Assembly: GCA_003131585.1 (NCBI GenBank)
Contig: PKVW01000014.1
Location: 1 to 64,000, forward strand
Reading direction: 5' to 3'
From: Acidobacteriaceae bacterium
GTDB taxonomy: Bacteria > Acidobacteriota > Terriglobia > Terriglobales > Acidobacteriaceae
DNA length: 64,000 nucleotides
Shown here: one piece after another, positions 23,434 to 32,782 of the stretch
How the letters are laid out: each line of letters opens with the position of its first letter
Numbering within the stretch: position 1 is the first letter of the stretch
Translations under genes and position numbers: made by a program
The notes under the pieces: generated by a model
What the model saw: only the letters and a program-made list of their open reading frames with translations
Databases searched by the model: none
Told to the model about the DNA's origin: nothing

Positions 23434-25086
23434 ATGAAACGCATCGCGTGGCTGCTCCTCGTCTCCTCTCTTTTCGCACTTGCTGCCTTCGCCGAACCTG
23501 CCTTTGCGGCCACTGCCTTAGCCGGCGACGACCAAGGCCAGCATCACCATGAAGACCTGACCGCTGCGCAACTGGGGACGGTCACCTTTCCGGTTTCCTG
23601 CGCCCCATCGGTGCAGAAGCCGTTTGAGCGCGGCGTGGCCCTGCTGCATTCGTTCTGGTACGAAGAGGCGGAAAAAGAATTCCAGCACATCGCCACCGAC
23701 GATCCTCACTGCGCCATGGCGCATTGGGGTGTTGCCATGAGCCTGTGGCACCAGCTCTGGAACCACCCGGACGCCAAGGTGATCGAGCGCGGCCTGGACG
23801 AAGTTCACCAGGCGAAAACGACAGACGGTCCCACCACTGCGCGCGAGAAGGCATACATCGCGGCCATCGCAGCCTTTTACAGCGACTCCAAGAAACTTGA
23901 CCACGCAGCTCGCGCCAATGCTTACTCGGACGCGATGAAGAAGGTGTACGACTCCTATCCTGACGACCATGAAGCCGCGGCTTTCTACGCGCTCTCCCTG
24001 CTCGCCTCCGAGCCGCACAATGACGAAACCTTCGCCAATCGCAAGCAAGCGGCCGCCGTCCTGGAAAAGCTGTTCGCCACCGAGCCCGACCATCCCGGCG
24101 TGGCGCACTACCTGATCCACAGCTACGACAAGCCGCAACTCGCCCAACTGGGCTCTCCCGCCGCCCGCCGTTACGCGCAAATTGCGCCCGCGGCTCCGCA
24201 CGCCTTGCACATGCCTTCGCACATCTTCGCCCGCGTGGGCCTGTGGCAGGACGACATCAACTCGAACCTCGCCTCCATCGCGGCCACGCGCAAAACCGCC
24301 GCCATGCACATGGGCGGCGAAGGCCATCAATTCCATGCCATGGATTTTCTCTTCTACGCCTACATGCAAAGCGGACGCGACGCCGACGCCAAAGCCCTGA
24401 TCGAAGAGATCCGCGCCATGCCCGACAAGCACGACGATATGTATGGCAAAGGCTACGACCCGCACGCGGCCACTCTGGCGCATCTCACCGCTCTCTATCC
24501 CATCGAGATGCATGACTGGGCTGCCGCGGCAGCGCTGCCTCTGCAGGAAGTGGCAGGCACGGCGGAATACTCCGTGATTTATTTGTCGCGTGCAATCGGA
24601 TCGGCGCATCTTCACAAGCCGGACGACGTCCGTAAAGATATTACGGGGATTGAGAGGCGTCATCGACAGCTGCTGGCGGAGAAATCCGAGTTTGCCGATG
24701 CTGTCGAAAACGATCACAAGGTAGCTCAGGCCTGGCTCTCATTCGCCGAGGGCAAGATCGACGATGGCATCGAGGCTTTGCGCCCCATCGCCGACAAGGC
24801 AGATTCGCTCGGCGACGAACCGGGAGATGTCCCAGTCCGCGAAATGATCGCCGACATGCTGATGGAGGCGAAGCGCCCGCAGCAGGCCCTGGCGGAATTC
24901 CAGACTGACCTCAAGTTCAATCCCAACCGCTTCGACGCCCTCTACGGCGCAGCCCGCGCCGCCGAAGCCGCCGGCAAACAGACCGACGCCACCGAATATT
25001 ACGCTCTGCTCCTGAAAGTCTGCGACGGATCAAACTCCACGCGCCCGGAGTTGAGCCGCGTGCGGGAACTGGTGGCGCAGAAATAA
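23434..25086 (+). CDS. Exported TPR-like protein
   Basis: 550 aa with a signal peptide (MKRIAWLLLVSSLFALAAFAEPAFA). A His-rich stretch (GQHHHEDL) follows the leader. Helical-repeat segments include FERGVALLHSFWYEEAEKEFQHIATDDPHCAMAHWGVAM, HYLIHSYDKPQLAQLGSPAARRYAQIAP, and a C-terminal TPR (ALAEFQTDLKFNPNRFDALYGAARAAEAAGK). The HWGVAMSLWHQLW and HALHMPSHIFARVGLW motifs are typical of a widespread periplasmic TPR family of unknown function. It may be controlled by the divergent sigma-54 activator. Confidence 0.8.
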   Translation: MKRIAWLLLVSSLFALAAFAEPAFAATALAGDDQGQHHHEDLTAAQLGTVTFPVSCAPSVQKPFERGVALLHSFWYEEAEKEFQHIATDDPHCAMAHWGVAMSLWHQLWNHPDAKVIERGLDEVHQAKTTDGPTTAREKAYIAAIAAFYSDSKKLDHAARANAYSDAMKKVYDSYPDDHEAAAFYALSLLASEPHNDETFANRKQAAAVLEKLFATEPDHPGVAHYLIHSYDKPQLAQLGSPAARRYAQIAPAAPHALHMPSHIFARVGLWQDDINSNLASIAATRKTAAMHMGGEGHQFHAMDFLFYAYMQSGRDADAKALIEEIRAMPDKHDDMYGKGYDPHAATLAHLTALYPIEMHDWAAAAALPLQEVAGTAEYSVIYLSRAIGSAHLHKPDDVRKDITGIERRHRQLLAEKSEFADAVENDHKVAQAWLSFAEGKIDDGIEALRPIADKADSLGDEPGDVPVREMIADMLMEAKRPQQALAEFQTDLKFNPNRFDALYGAARAAEAAGKQTDATEYYALLLKVCDGSNSTRPELSRVRELVAQK

Positions 25087-25346
25087 TTTTTCAACCCGGC
25101 GACCGAAACTGATGAAGCGCAGCCTCCGACTAATTCCGGCGGCTCGCACGTTGCGACCGCCGCAGCTGGGTGACGTCAATCCTTCGCTGGGGCCGAGTCT
25201 GGTCTCGCGATGGCCACATTGGTGGGCCGCGGCGCTCTACCGACAGTGTCTCGACTATCAGAACGAGCCCAACAGCTCTAACCGGCAAAGAAAGCTACCG
25301 CCAGCGCCGCCATAAAGGGAGAGTCTTTCACCCCATCAATAAACCC
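25087..25346. other. Intergenic region, nothing recognised
   Basis: 260 bases between two convergent genes. Short open frames exist but none has a ribosome binding site or family resemblance. No terminator hairpin with a T-run was found. Confidence 0.4.
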
Positions 25347-26051
25347 TCACGCATTCGCCCCCACCAACACCCGCGCCACGTCGCTCAATAGTTTCTCCGC
25401 CGCCTCTCCGGGATCCTGGCTGGCAAAATTCTCGTCTAAAACGACCAGTGACACGGCAGGATCGATCTCGTGCAAAGTCTCCTCCAGCGATTTGCCGCGT
25501 TGACCTCTGATTCCTGCGGAAACCACTGCCAGTTTCGCTTTCGTTGCCTTGAGGACGATTTGGGCGTCGCTGATCGTTGTCATCGTCATGGCGTTGTATC
25601 CGGCGCTGCACAGCACTTCTCGTAAGAACGTGCACACATCGGTCGACGCGTAAACACAGAGCAGACGTGGCCTGGAGTCTCCGGTCTTTCCTCGCGAATA
25701 TCGCGAACCCAGGTAGGCGGCCGTGATCGCCTCTTCAACGGTATCGTAAGTCTCAAACTGCGGAAGCAGGCTGGTAAGCTGCAGAACCTTGCGGATATTG
25801 GGCGGCAGCCCGCTTAATTTGAGGTCTCCGCCCTTCGCTCGCGCCGCTTGCATCAGCCGGACCAGCGCTCCTAAGCCACTGCTGTCTACGAATTCGATCT
25901 CGTCAAGTTGAAGAACCACGTCGCCGTATTTTTCGATGGAATCCCCAACTCGGGCGTGCAACGTCAACACTTCATTTCCAGCCACGATTCGTCCATGGCA
26001 CTGCATGACCAAAACGTCGCCGACCGGGCGGCTCTCCAGGCGCAATTGCAT
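25347..26051 (-). CDS. STAS-domain anti-anti-sigma-like protein with receiver-like C-terminus
   Basis: 234 aa. Residues 1-110 form a STAS domain: DVLVMQCHGRIVAGNEV and EIEFVDSSGLGALVRLMQAARAKGG, with the DSSGLG Ser that is phosphorylated in SpoIIAA/RsbV-type antagonists. Residues ~128-230 (RPRLLCVYASTDVCTFLREVLCSAGYNAMTMTTISDAQIVLKATKAKLAVVSAGIRG) look like a receiver domain without the phospho-acceptor Asp (LAVVSAG where VVxD is expected). It is probably a partner-switching component in stress or motility control. No cognate kinase is visible in the window. Confidence 0.82.
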   Translation of the reverse strand: MQLRLESRPVGDVLVMQCHGRIVAGNEVLTLHARVGDSIEKYGDVVLQLDEIEFVDSSGLGALVRLMQAARAKGGDLKLSGLPPNIRKVLQLTSLLPQFETYDTVEEAITAAYLGSRYSRGKTGDSRPRLLCVYASTDVCTFLREVLCSAGYNAMTMTTISDAQIVLKATKAKLAVVSAGIRGQRGKSLEETLHEIDPAVSLVVLDENFASQDPGEAAEKLLSDVARVLVGANA

Positions 26052-26167
26052 CGTCTCTCCTTAACCCTTCGAACGGTGATGGCTGGAACAATGACAGTTC
26101 CGGCGAATCGTAACTTGGCGGGAACCGCCTCGTCAAGAAGCCCACCGGCCCTTTCGCGTCAAACCCT

Positions 26168-26746
26168 TCACAAGAATTTCATTTTGACAATAAGCGCCGC
26201 GGTCATCGCCACCGCCCCCAGCAGCGCGTTGTACTCGCGATGCTTCAGATACAACTCGAAAGAAAATCTCGCCGGAACCTCGCTCAAAGCGCTCGGAGCG
26301 CTCGGAGAGTTCGGAGCGCTCGGGGCGCGCCTGAGACGCGGGAACATCCTCGGCACCCGCCGCGCATATTCGTCGAACTCAGGAAATCTCTGCCGCAGAA
26401 ACGCCTCTTCATCGCGGATCACAGGCAGATAAATGGCAACAAACATCGCGACCAGCGCCGCGCCCACCCACCAACTGCGCGCCGCCGCAACGAATCCCAG
26501 CCCGATCAGCAGCGATCCCAAGTAGAGCGGATTGCGCGTATATGCATATGGACCGGAAGTGGCGAGCGCTTCGTTCTTGCGCACATGCCCCGAAGCCAGC
26601 GCCCGGATCAGAAGCCCCGGCGCCACCACCATCGCGCCCAGCATCAACGAACGCCAAGAAGGCCGCGCCAGCCAGAAATAAAGCACCGCAAAAAGAAATC
26701 CCAGCGGCACCCGAATCCGCCGCGCGATCTGTGACCACTTAGCCAT
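26168..26746 (-). CDS. Isoprenylcysteine methyltransferase-like membrane protein
   Basis: 192 aa with about four membrane helices. SGPYAYTRNPLYLGSLLIGLG and the following RDEEAFLRQRFPEFDEYARRVPRMFP are the conserved S-adenosylmethionine-binding core of the ICMT/PEMT family. Bacterial members methylate unknown lipids or isoprenoids. A short tandem repeat encodes APSAPNSPSAPSA before the last helix. It starts 3 bases after the waaC stop and is the last gene of the LPS cluster, so a lipid-modifying role is plausible. Confidence 0.8.
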   Translation of the reverse strand: MAKWSQIARRIRVPLGFLFAVLYFWLARPSWRSLMLGAMVVAPGLLIRALASGHVRKNEALATSGPYAYTRNPLYLGSLLIGLGFVAAARSWWVGAALVAMFVAIYLPVIRDEEAFLRQRFPEFDEYARRVPRMFPRLRRAPSAPNSPSAPSALSEVPARFSFELYLKHREYNALLGAVAMTAALIVKMKFL

Positions 26747-26749
26747 GCC

Positions 26750-27988
26750 CTATTCCCCACTCTCTCGTTGAGCGCTCGGGAGGGGCACGGCTTCAGCCGT
26801 GCCATCCAGGCCCTTGAACGATGCGGGCTTCAGCCCCTGAGGGGCGCCCGACAGCAACTCGCGTGCCGCTGCCACCACCGCATCACTCCCAATCGCCAAC
26901 ATCCCTTCATCCGCCTCCGCCCGCCGCGCATGCGAAGTAACACTCTCCGCACTCCGCAGCACGATGCTGCGCGTCCCATAAGGCCCGTTGCGCGCCGGAT
27001 CAGTAGGCCCAAAAATCGCCACCACCGGAACTCGCAACGCCGCCGCCAAATGAAGCGGCCCCGTATCGCCGCCGATGAACAGCCGCGCGCGCCGCGTCAA
27101 CGCAATCAACTCCGTGATGGTGCAACGCATGATGCTGCAACTCATCGCCTGCGCCGTCCCTCCGCTGGCGGCCTCCGCAGCGCGCACCAACTCCTCTTCG
27201 CCCGGACCATAGTTGAGAATCGAACGTAGCCCCTGATCCGCCAGCTTCCGCGCAACTTCGCCGTAGCACTGCGCTGGCCACCGCTTCGCGCCCCAGCCCG
27301 CGCCCGGATTCAGAATGGCGAATTCGCCGATACCCTGTTCCGTGAGGCGCTGTCCGATGTGCGCCTCAGCCTGCGGATCGCGAGGAAGATCTCCTGAAGG
27401 GTCGCAAGCAATCTGCGCTACCGATAGTTTCATCGGGCTCTGCACCACCAAGCGATCGGCAAGCGCTTCAGCAACCGAAAGATTCTGTTCGACGACGTGC
27501 CTGCCATGCGCCACCGCCTTCCGCGTGTACCACAGGCTGGCCGGAGCCTCTCGCGGTTCGGCGGTGCCATACACCACGCGAGCCCCCGACAACCGCCCCA
27601 GCACGGCCGACCGCAGCGCACCCTGCAAATCCACCGCCGCATCGTAGTGCGCGTCCCTAACATCGTTCCAAACGGTGGCAATCCGCTGCAGGGTCGAAAT
27701 CGAAAATGGAGATTTTCCCCAGGCCTTCAGGTTCACGGTGTGAACTTCATCGACCAGCGGCCGCAGCGCAGACCGGTGGCCCCGCCGCGGAGATCCCGCC
27801 GCGCACAGCAGTTCGGCCCAGCGCTCTTCGATCAGCCAGCCGATGAACGCCTGCGGGAATGCTTCTCGCAGGGCATGAACCGCGGGCAGCGTGTGGATCA
27901 CGTCCCCCATGGCGCTGAGCCGCACGATCAGCAGGTGTTCGATCTTTCTTGCGGAAGTAATATCAAGACTAGCCGGGTCGAAACTCAC
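26750..27988 (-). CDS. waaC: Glycosyltransferase family 9, heptosyltransferase I-like
   Basis: 412 aa. It adds L-glycero-D-manno-heptose to Kdo in the LPS inner core. Family 9 motifs: [27 protein letters not shown] (N-terminal), [15 protein letters not shown], and the ADP-heptose-binding [17 protein letters not shown] followed by [13 protein letters not shown]. It starts with GTG overlapping the rfaE2 stop (GTGA). The final ~30 residues ([22 protein letters not shown]...) are encoded by a two-hairpin GC repeat and are not part of the fold. It could also be heptosyltransferase II, as family 9 members are hard to separate. Confidence 0.88.
   Translation of the reverse strand: MSFDPASLDITSARKIEHLLIVRLSAMGDVIHTLPAVHALREAFPQAFIGWLIEERWAELLCAAGSPRRGHRSALRPLVDEVHTVNLKAWGKSPFSISTLQRIATVWNDVRDAHYDAAVDLQGALRSAVLGRLSGARVVYGTAEPREAPASLWYTRKAVAHGRHVVEQNLSVAEALADRLVVQSPMKLSVAQIACDPSGDLPRDPQAEAHIGQRLTEQGIGEFAILNPGAGWGAKRWPAQCYGEVARKLADQGLRSILNYGPGEEELVRAAEAASGGTAQAMSCSIMRCTITELIALTRRARLFIGGDTGPLHLAAALRVPVVAIFGPTDPARNGPYGTRSIVLRSAESVTSHARRAEADEGMLAIGSDAVVAAARELLSGAPQGLKPASFKGLDGTAEAVPLPSAQRESGE
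26781..26846. repeat. Two-hairpin GC repeat inside the 3' end of waaC
   Basis: Hairpin 1 GGCACGGCT-TC-AGCCGTGCC (26784-26803), a 21-base spacer, hairpin 2 GGGCT-TC-AGCCC (26825-26836), plus CCCCTGAGGGG. Same design as 13549-13610. It is read in frame as the waaC C-terminal tail. Confidence 0.75.
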
Positions 27989-28476
27989 GGCCGCCTCGGC
28001 CCCAGGCGCGAGCGAATAATTCCGCTGGTGGAATGATCCTTGGGATCGCCGACGATCGCGACGCGTCCGCCATATTCTGCAACCGCATCCCGCTCGGGGA
28101 CGGACTCCGCAGTGTAGTCCGTACCCTTAGCTTGAATATCCGGGCGAATCTCGCGAATCAGAGCGCGGACATCGAGTTCGTCAAAAATGACGACGGCATC
28201 CACGTCGCCGAGCGCCGCGACAATTTCGGCGCGCTCCTCCGCCGGCATGATCGGACGGCCCTCGCCTTTAAGCTCGCGCACCGATTCGTCGGAATTGACG
28301 GCCACGACCAGCTTGCCGCCCAACTCTTTCGCGCCGCGCAGATAGCGCACGTGCCCCACATGCAGCAAATCGAAGCCGCCATTGGCCAGGACAATGCGCT
28401 CCCCGGCGCGCCGCCACTGCTCCACGCGCTCGCGAAGTTGCTGGCGCCCCAGAATCTTATCGTTGCTCATCTTCAA
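27985..28476 (-). CDS. rfaE2: D-glycero-beta-D-manno-heptose 1-phosphate adenylyltransferase
   Basis: 163 aa. It transfers AMP from ATP to heptose 1-phosphate to give ADP-heptose. The nucleotidyltransferase motif [18 protein letters not shown] (T/HxGH) is near residues 33-50; [19 protein letters not shown] and the [14 protein letters not shown] region follow. In enterobacteria this is the C-terminal half of HldE; here it is a separate gene directly after the kinase. It overlaps waaC by 4 bases. Confidence 0.94.
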   Translation of the reverse strand: MKMSNDKILGRQQLRERVEQWRRAGERIVLANGGFDLLHVGHVRYLRGAKELGGKLVVAVNSDESVRELKGEGRPIMPAEERAEIVAALGDVDAVVIFDELDVRALIREIRPDIQAKGTDYTAESVPERDAVAEYGGRVAIVGDPKDHSTSGIIRSRLGPRRP

Positions 28477-28514
28477 TATTTCCAGCTACCGTTGTCGATC
28501 TTGTCTTCTTCAGG

Positions 28515-29555
28515 TCAGTGAGCTCTGGTCGAGGGCGGAGCCTGGTCGAGCGCGCGCAACAGTTCCTCACGAGAAACCGTTGCCGTGCCGCGCTTCATGA
28601 CTACAATTCCGCCCGCGTAGTTGGCCAACTGCGCCGCCTCTTCCGTGCTGGCTCCGGCGGCCAGCGCGGCGCTGAACGCCGCAATCACGGTATCGCCCGC
28701 GCCGGTCACATCGGCGACTTCGTCTGAACCAAAAATCGGAATATCGACCGGCTCCCGTCCCTGATCGAAGGCGACCATGCCGTCGCAGCCCCGCGTGATG
28801 ATCAGCGACTGCAGATTCATCCGTTCCATGATTTGTCGGCCGGCCTGGGCTAGCTTCTCCCAGTCCTGGCCAATGCGAACGCCCAGCGCCGCTTCCACCT
28901 CGGGCTCATTCGGAGTGGCTGCGGTGGCGCCAGAATACTCCAGCAGGCGGTACCGCGAATCCAGGATCAAGGGCACAAGCGGAACTCTTCGCCGTCCCGC
29001 TTGGCGCAAGGCGTTCACGATCGCCGGACTCGCCGATCCATAACCGTAGTCGGAAACCAGCACCGCATCCGAGGCGCGCAGATATTCCCGCGCCGCCAGG
29101 AACAACTCGCGAGTCAGGTGCCGGTTGGGAGGATTCTCGGGTTCTCGATCCACGCGCACCACCTGCTGCCGTGCATTGTGCGTCATGCCGGCGAGAATGC
29201 GCGTTTTTGTGACCGTCGTGTAAGTCTTGTCCTTCAACACTCCGCTGGTCGGAATGCGTTTGTGACGAAAGAATTTCAGCAGCATTCGTCCCGGCTCGTC
29301 GTCGCCGAGGGCGCCGACCGGCAGCACGTTCACTCCCAGTTCGGCCAGATTGTTCACCGCGTTGGCGCCGCCACCGGGCACGACGGTGCGTTCGCGATGC
29401 TTCAGGATGAGCACTGGAGCCTCGCGCGATACCCGCGAGATTTCTCCAAACACGAATTCATCGGCCACCAGATCCCCCAGCACCGTAATGGTGACCTTGG
29501 GGAACGCTTCAATAATCTTCCGCAGCCGGTCGACTTCTTTCAAATGTTTCGTCAT
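28515..29555 (-). CDS. rfaE1: D-glycero-beta-D-manno-heptose-7-phosphate kinase
   Basis: 346 aa PfkB-family kinase, matching the N-terminal half of HldE. It phosphorylates heptose 7-phosphate at C1. Motifs: VVPGGGANAVNNLAELG (substrate), LVSDYGYGSA, and the anion-hole motif DVTGAGDTVIAAF with catalytic Asp near the C-terminus. Only 38 bases separate it from rfaE2. The next upstream gene lpxK ends 178 bases away, in a gap with two copies of GCGTTCTTTGCG (29581-29592 and 29660-29671), so a separate promoter is possible. Confidence 0.94.
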   Translation of the reverse strand: MTKHLKEVDRLRKIIEAFPKVTITVLGDLVADEFVFGEISRVSREAPVLILKHRERTVVPGGGANAVNNLAELGVNVLPVGALGDDEPGRMLLKFFRHKRIPTSGVLKDKTYTTVTKTRILAGMTHNARQQVVRVDREPENPPNRHLTRELFLAAREYLRASDAVLVSDYGYGSASPAIVNALRQAGRRRVPLVPLILDSRYRLLEYSGATAATPNEPEVEAALGVRIGQDWEKLAQAGRQIMERMNLQSLIITRGCDGMVAFDQGREPVDIPIFGSDEVADVTGAGDTVIAAFSAALAAGASTEEAAQLANYAGGIVVMKRGTATVSREELLRALDQAPPSTRAH

Positions 29556-29733
29556 CGGATTTTCTTGTTATTCCGACCAAGCGTTCTTTGCGCGGTAAGG
29601 AATCTGGGCGAGCCGTGCGAGGTTGCCTGCCCTCAGCAAGCGCAGCGCGCCGAAGGGTCGCGTTCTTTGCGACACAATAATCGCGTGTTTGGCTCGCTTC
29701 CGCTTCCCGCCAGTTGCCATCTGGGGCATTTTC

Positions 29734-30678
29734 TCACGAGCGGCGGCGGCGATCCTCGATCACGCGCAGCATGGTATCCACAGCGTTAGCTGCGTCAGCC
29801 AGCTCCATCTTGACGGGGACGACCGCCAGCGGCGCCAGCGCGGCAAGATACCCGCCCAGGTTGACCGCATCTTTCTCGGTGGTAACGAAGCCGCCGGCCT
29901 CACTGCGCTGCTGGAGTTGCAGCAAGTCGCGGACGTCTTTTTCGGTGTAGCCATGATGATCGCGGAAGAATGCCTCGGCGATGGGATCGATGCCCGCGGC
30001 CCGCAACTGCAGCAGGAAGTTCTGCGGCCGCGCAATGCCGCAGAACACGACAGGTCGAGGCGGAACGTTCTGCGTAACAATCCCCCGCCGCACACGCCAG
30101 ACCGTCTTGCCCGCGAGCGGGAACGATTCCGGCGAAGCGCCGCTGGCCAGCACCACGGCATCGGCTCGCTGCAAGGAACGCAAAGGCTCCCGCAGCCGTC
30201 CTGAGGGAAGCAAACGATCGCGCGCATCATCCGGAGTCACCAGGACGATATCGAAATCGCGGGCTAATGCGCGGTGTTGAAACCCATCATCCAGCAAATG
30301 AATCTGCGGACCGAATCGCGACTCGGCGAAGCGGCCAGCCTCATAGCGATCTTCGCCGACGACTACCGGCGCTTGCAGCCGCCTGGCGATCAGCAGAGGC
30401 TCGTCGCCGAAATCCCGCGGCAGCCCGCCGGGATCGACCACTAGCATCCCGCGAGTGCCACGCCCGTAGCCGCGCGAAAGCACATCGAAGCGGATTCCGC
30501 GCGCCTTCAGCAACTCGCCCAACAGAATCACGAACGGAGTTTTCCCCGAGCCTCCGGCCGAAAGATTTCCCACGCTTATCACTGGCCCTTGCAGCGGGCG
30601 CGAGCGTGACCAGCGACGATCGTAGAGTGCGTTGCGCGCCTCGACCACGCCGCCGTAGATGGCTGATAGGGGATTCAA
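29734..30678 (-). CDS. lpxK: Tetraacyldisaccharide 4'-kinase
   Basis: 314 aa from a TTG at 30678 that overlaps the kdtA stop (TTGA); GGAG lies 8 bases upstream. Upstream in-frame sequence is out-of-frame kdtA and was rejected. LpxK phosphorylates the 4' position of lipid A disaccharide at the inner membrane. Seen: PLSAIYGGVVEARNALYD (N-terminal membrane-binding helix), P-loop VISVGNLSAGGSGKTPFV, DVLSRGYGR, HLLDDGFQHRAL (catalytic Asp region), VVFCGIARPQNF and TTEKDAVNL. It is coupled to kdtA. Confidence 0.94.
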   Translation of the reverse strand: MNPLSAIYGGVVEARNALYDRRWSRSRPLQGPVISVGNLSAGGSGKTPFVILLGELLKARGIRFDVLSRGYGRGTRGMLVVDPGGLPRDFGDEPLLIARRLQAPVVVGEDRYEAGRFAESRFGPQIHLLDDGFQHRALARDFDIVLVTPDDARDRLLPSGRLREPLRSLQRADAVVLASGASPESFPLAGKTVWRVRRGIVTQNVPPRPVVFCGIARPQNFLLQLRAAGIDPIAEAFFRDHHGYTEKDVRDLLQLQQRSEAGGFVTTEKDAVNLGGYLAALAPLAVVPVKMELADAANAVDTMLRVIEDRRRRS

Positions 30679-31976
30679 GTTCGTGGCTCCGTCAGCAACT
30701 TCTGCAGTTCGTCGGCCGTCCGCGCAGTCGCTCCAGTCTGGGATCGCATGGTTTCGGCGGCGCGCTGTCCCAATGCTCTTCGTTCCATATCGTTGGCCAG
30801 CAATTCCAGCAATACCAGCGGCAACTCCGCCGGGCCAACAATCCGCACCGCGTCCCGGCTTTGGAACAGGCTCACGATGTCGCGGAAGTTTTCCGTGTGA
30901 TTGCCCACCACAGTGGCCACACCATACTGCGCCGGTTCGATGATGTTGTGGCCGCCGCGCGGAACCAGGCTTCCGCCCACAAAGGCGATGTCGGCGAGCG
31001 CATACAGCGCCGCTAACTCTCCGATTGTATCCAGCAGAAGCACGCCGCCGGTCAAAGGTTCGCTGTGCCAAACAGATCGCTTGCGGAAGCGAATCGACAT
31101 ATGATCGAGCAGCGCGGCCACGGCGGGGAAGCGCTCCGGGTGCCGGGGCGCAAGAATCATCACCGCTCGCGGATGCTGCACCAGCAAGTTTTCAAACGCC
31201 TTCAGCAGCAGCGGCTCTTCTCCATCGACGGTGCTGCCGCACACCAACACCGGTCCCGCGCCGCTTGCCGCGATCGACTTCCGCAGACTTTCGACAATCG
31301 CAGGCGGTGCGGGCGCTGGAATGTCGAACTTCATATTCCCGGTAACGCGCACGCGTTCCGCGCTGGCGCCGATATCTTGCAGCCGTTCGGCGTCTTCCTG
31401 CGTCTGCGCCAGGAACAGGTCCACGTTGACCAGCACTCTTCGCAGCAATCCGCGGAATCGCCGGTAACTCGGCCAGGAGCGGTCCGAGATGCGGGCATTC
31501 ACCACCGCAATCCGCGCGCCGCTGGCATGCGTCAGCCGCATGAAGTTTGGCCAGAACTCTGTCTCCGCAATCACCACCATTTGCGGACGTAGCGCCTGCA
31601 GGTACGGACGGATCGCGAAGGCGAAGTCCATGGGGAAATAGAACACGTTCTCCTCGCCAAAGCGCTTGCGCGCGAGCGCCTGGCCAGTATCGGTTGTCGT
31701 TGAAACGAAGATCCTATGCTGCGGAAAGCGGCGCTGAAGTTCCTCCAATAAACCCGCGACCGTCACGACCTCGCCGACGGAAACCGCGTGCACCCAGATC
31801 ACCGGCTCTCGTTTCCCTGGCAACTGAAGGCGCGAAGGAAGCCAACCCAGCCTCTCCGCCAAGCCCGTGCGGTACTTGCCGTGGCGCGCCATCTGGAAGA
31901 GCCAGTAAGGCAGGCTCGCCAACATCCCCACGCCCAACGCCACGCTGTAAAAGAAGCTGTAGAGAGAAGAGATCAA
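30675..31976 (-). CDS. kdtA: 3-deoxy-D-manno-octulosonic acid transferase
   Basis: 433 aa. It adds Kdo to lipid A. An N-terminal membrane helix (SLYSFFYSVALGVGMLASLPYWLF), then WVHAVSVGEV with the catalytic-region Glu, IFVSTTTDTGQALA, IAETEFWPNF, and the GT-B C-domain with VCGSTVDGEE, ILAPRHPERF, and FVGGSLVPRGGHNIIEPA. The start is TTG 31976 because an in-frame stop lies just upstream and the next ATG would remove the conserved N-terminus. TAGAAT lies 8 bases before it and no ribosome binding site is seen, so a leaderless mRNA is possible. First gene of the LPS cluster. Confidence 0.93.
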   Translation of the reverse strand: MISSLYSFFYSVALGVGMLASLPYWLFQMARHGKYRTGLAERLGWLPSRLQLPGKREPVIWVHAVSVGEVVTVAGLLEELQRRFPQHRIFVSTTTDTGQALARKRFGEENVFYFPMDFAFAIRPYLQALRPQMVVIAETEFWPNFMRLTHASGARIAVVNARISDRSWPSYRRFRGLLRRVLVNVDLFLAQTQEDAERLQDIGASAERVRVTGNMKFDIPAPAPPAIVESLRKSIAASGAGPVLVCGSTVDGEEPLLLKAFENLLVQHPRAVMILAPRHPERFPAVAALLDHMSIRFRKRSVWHSEPLTGGVLLLDTIGELAALYALADIAFVGGSLVPRGGHNIIEPAQYGVATVVGNHTENFRDIVSLFQSRDAVRIVGPAELPLVLLELLANDMERRALGQRAAETMRSQTGATARTADELQKLLTEPRT

Positions 31977-32010
31977 GCTCAGCCATTCTATAGGGTGTGT
32001 CGCAAATCAA

Positions 32011-32072
32011 GTTTGAAAGGGCACGGGTTCCAGCCGCTCCGCTAGCGGCGAATAAGAGTGCGGCCTGCCCCC
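32011..32072. repeat. Degenerate two-hairpin GC repeat
   Basis: GAAAGGGCACGGGTTCCAGCC, then GCTAGCGGCGAATAAGAGTGCGGCC follow the layout of the elements at 13549 and 26781, but both stems are decayed. It lies between kdtA and yraN. Confidence 0.4.
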
Positions 32073-32247
32073 ACTCATGGCAAGGCACTTATTGCAGCGC
32101 TGGCAGCACTGCGCCACCCAAAATCAAAATTTGGTGCCGCACTCTTCCCTGTTTGGGAGGGATAACGGTCCTGGCTTGATAATTGTTCGACGGATCACAT
32201 CCCCTCTGCGGTCGAGGAGGATACAGTCAGTCTGGGGATCCCTTGTG

Positions 32248-32307
32248 CTTTCTGGACGTGCGCTTTTTGGTCGAACCTTTTCGGGTCGCATGTTTTCCGG
32301 TCGCGCC
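32248..32307 (+). repeat. Four 15-base tandem repeats at the yraN 5' end
   Basis: Units at 32248-32262, 32263-32277, 32278-32292 and 32293-32307 share the pattern yTTTyyGGtCGnnnn. In frame they encode LSGRA, LFGRT, FSGRM, FSGRA. The proposed yraN ATG is the last codon of unit three. Confidence 0.75.
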
Positions 32308-32742
32308 ACCAGGGCGGTGCTTCGGGTTTTGGATTGGCTGGCGGAACATACGCTGCCGGCCGAGAAGACGGCGGCGCATCATCGCATCGGGCGGCGGGGA
32401 GAAGAAGCGGCCTACTTCCATCTGAGGACGCTGGGCTACACGATGGTGGCACGGAACTTTCGCTCGCGGCGTTGCCGGGGAGAGATTGACCTAATCGGAT
32501 GGGAAGACGATATTCTTTGCTTCGTCGAGGTTAAGACGCGGAGCACGCGCGATGTGAAGCCCGGGGAAGCGGCGGTGGACCGGCACAAGCGGCGTGAAGT
32601 GGCAGCGGTGGTGCGGGAGTACCTGCGGCGGCTTCCACCTTCGTGCCAGTGGCGATTCGATGTGGTCAGCGTATACTATGGGCAGTCGAAAGCCAGCCAG
32701 CCGCAGATCGAAGTGTTTCGTAATTCCTCCCTGACGGCTTAG
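32290..32742 (+). CDS. YraN / UPF0102 family endonuclease-like protein
   Basis: 150 aa from ATG 32290; GTG 32245 is an alternative in the same frame. The conserved core is RIGRRGEEAAYFHLRTLGYTMVARNFRSRRCRGEIDLIGWEDDILCFVEVKTR, with the PD-(D/E)xK nuclease-like E, D and ExK residues. YraN proteins are often found near rnhB and processing genes; the biochemical role is uncertain. The N-terminal extension comes from the 15-base tandem repeats and is probably disordered. Confidence 0.85.
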   Translation: MFSGRATRAVLRVLDWLAEHTLPAEKTAAHHRIGRRGEEAAYFHLRTLGYTMVARNFRSRRCRGEIDLIGWEDDILCFVEVKTRSTRDVKPGEAAVDRHKRREVAAVVREYLRRLPPSCQWRFDVVSVYYGQSKASQPQIEVFRNSSLTA

Positions 32743-32782
32743 AATAAAAGATTCATCTATCCTAATCAATGAGGTTTGGTGC

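Noticed and set aside
29582-29671. Two copies of GCGTTCTTTGCG between lpxK and rfaE1 considered as an operator pair.
   Set aside because: They are direct and 67 bases apart, with no promoter next to them; too little to call a regulatory site.
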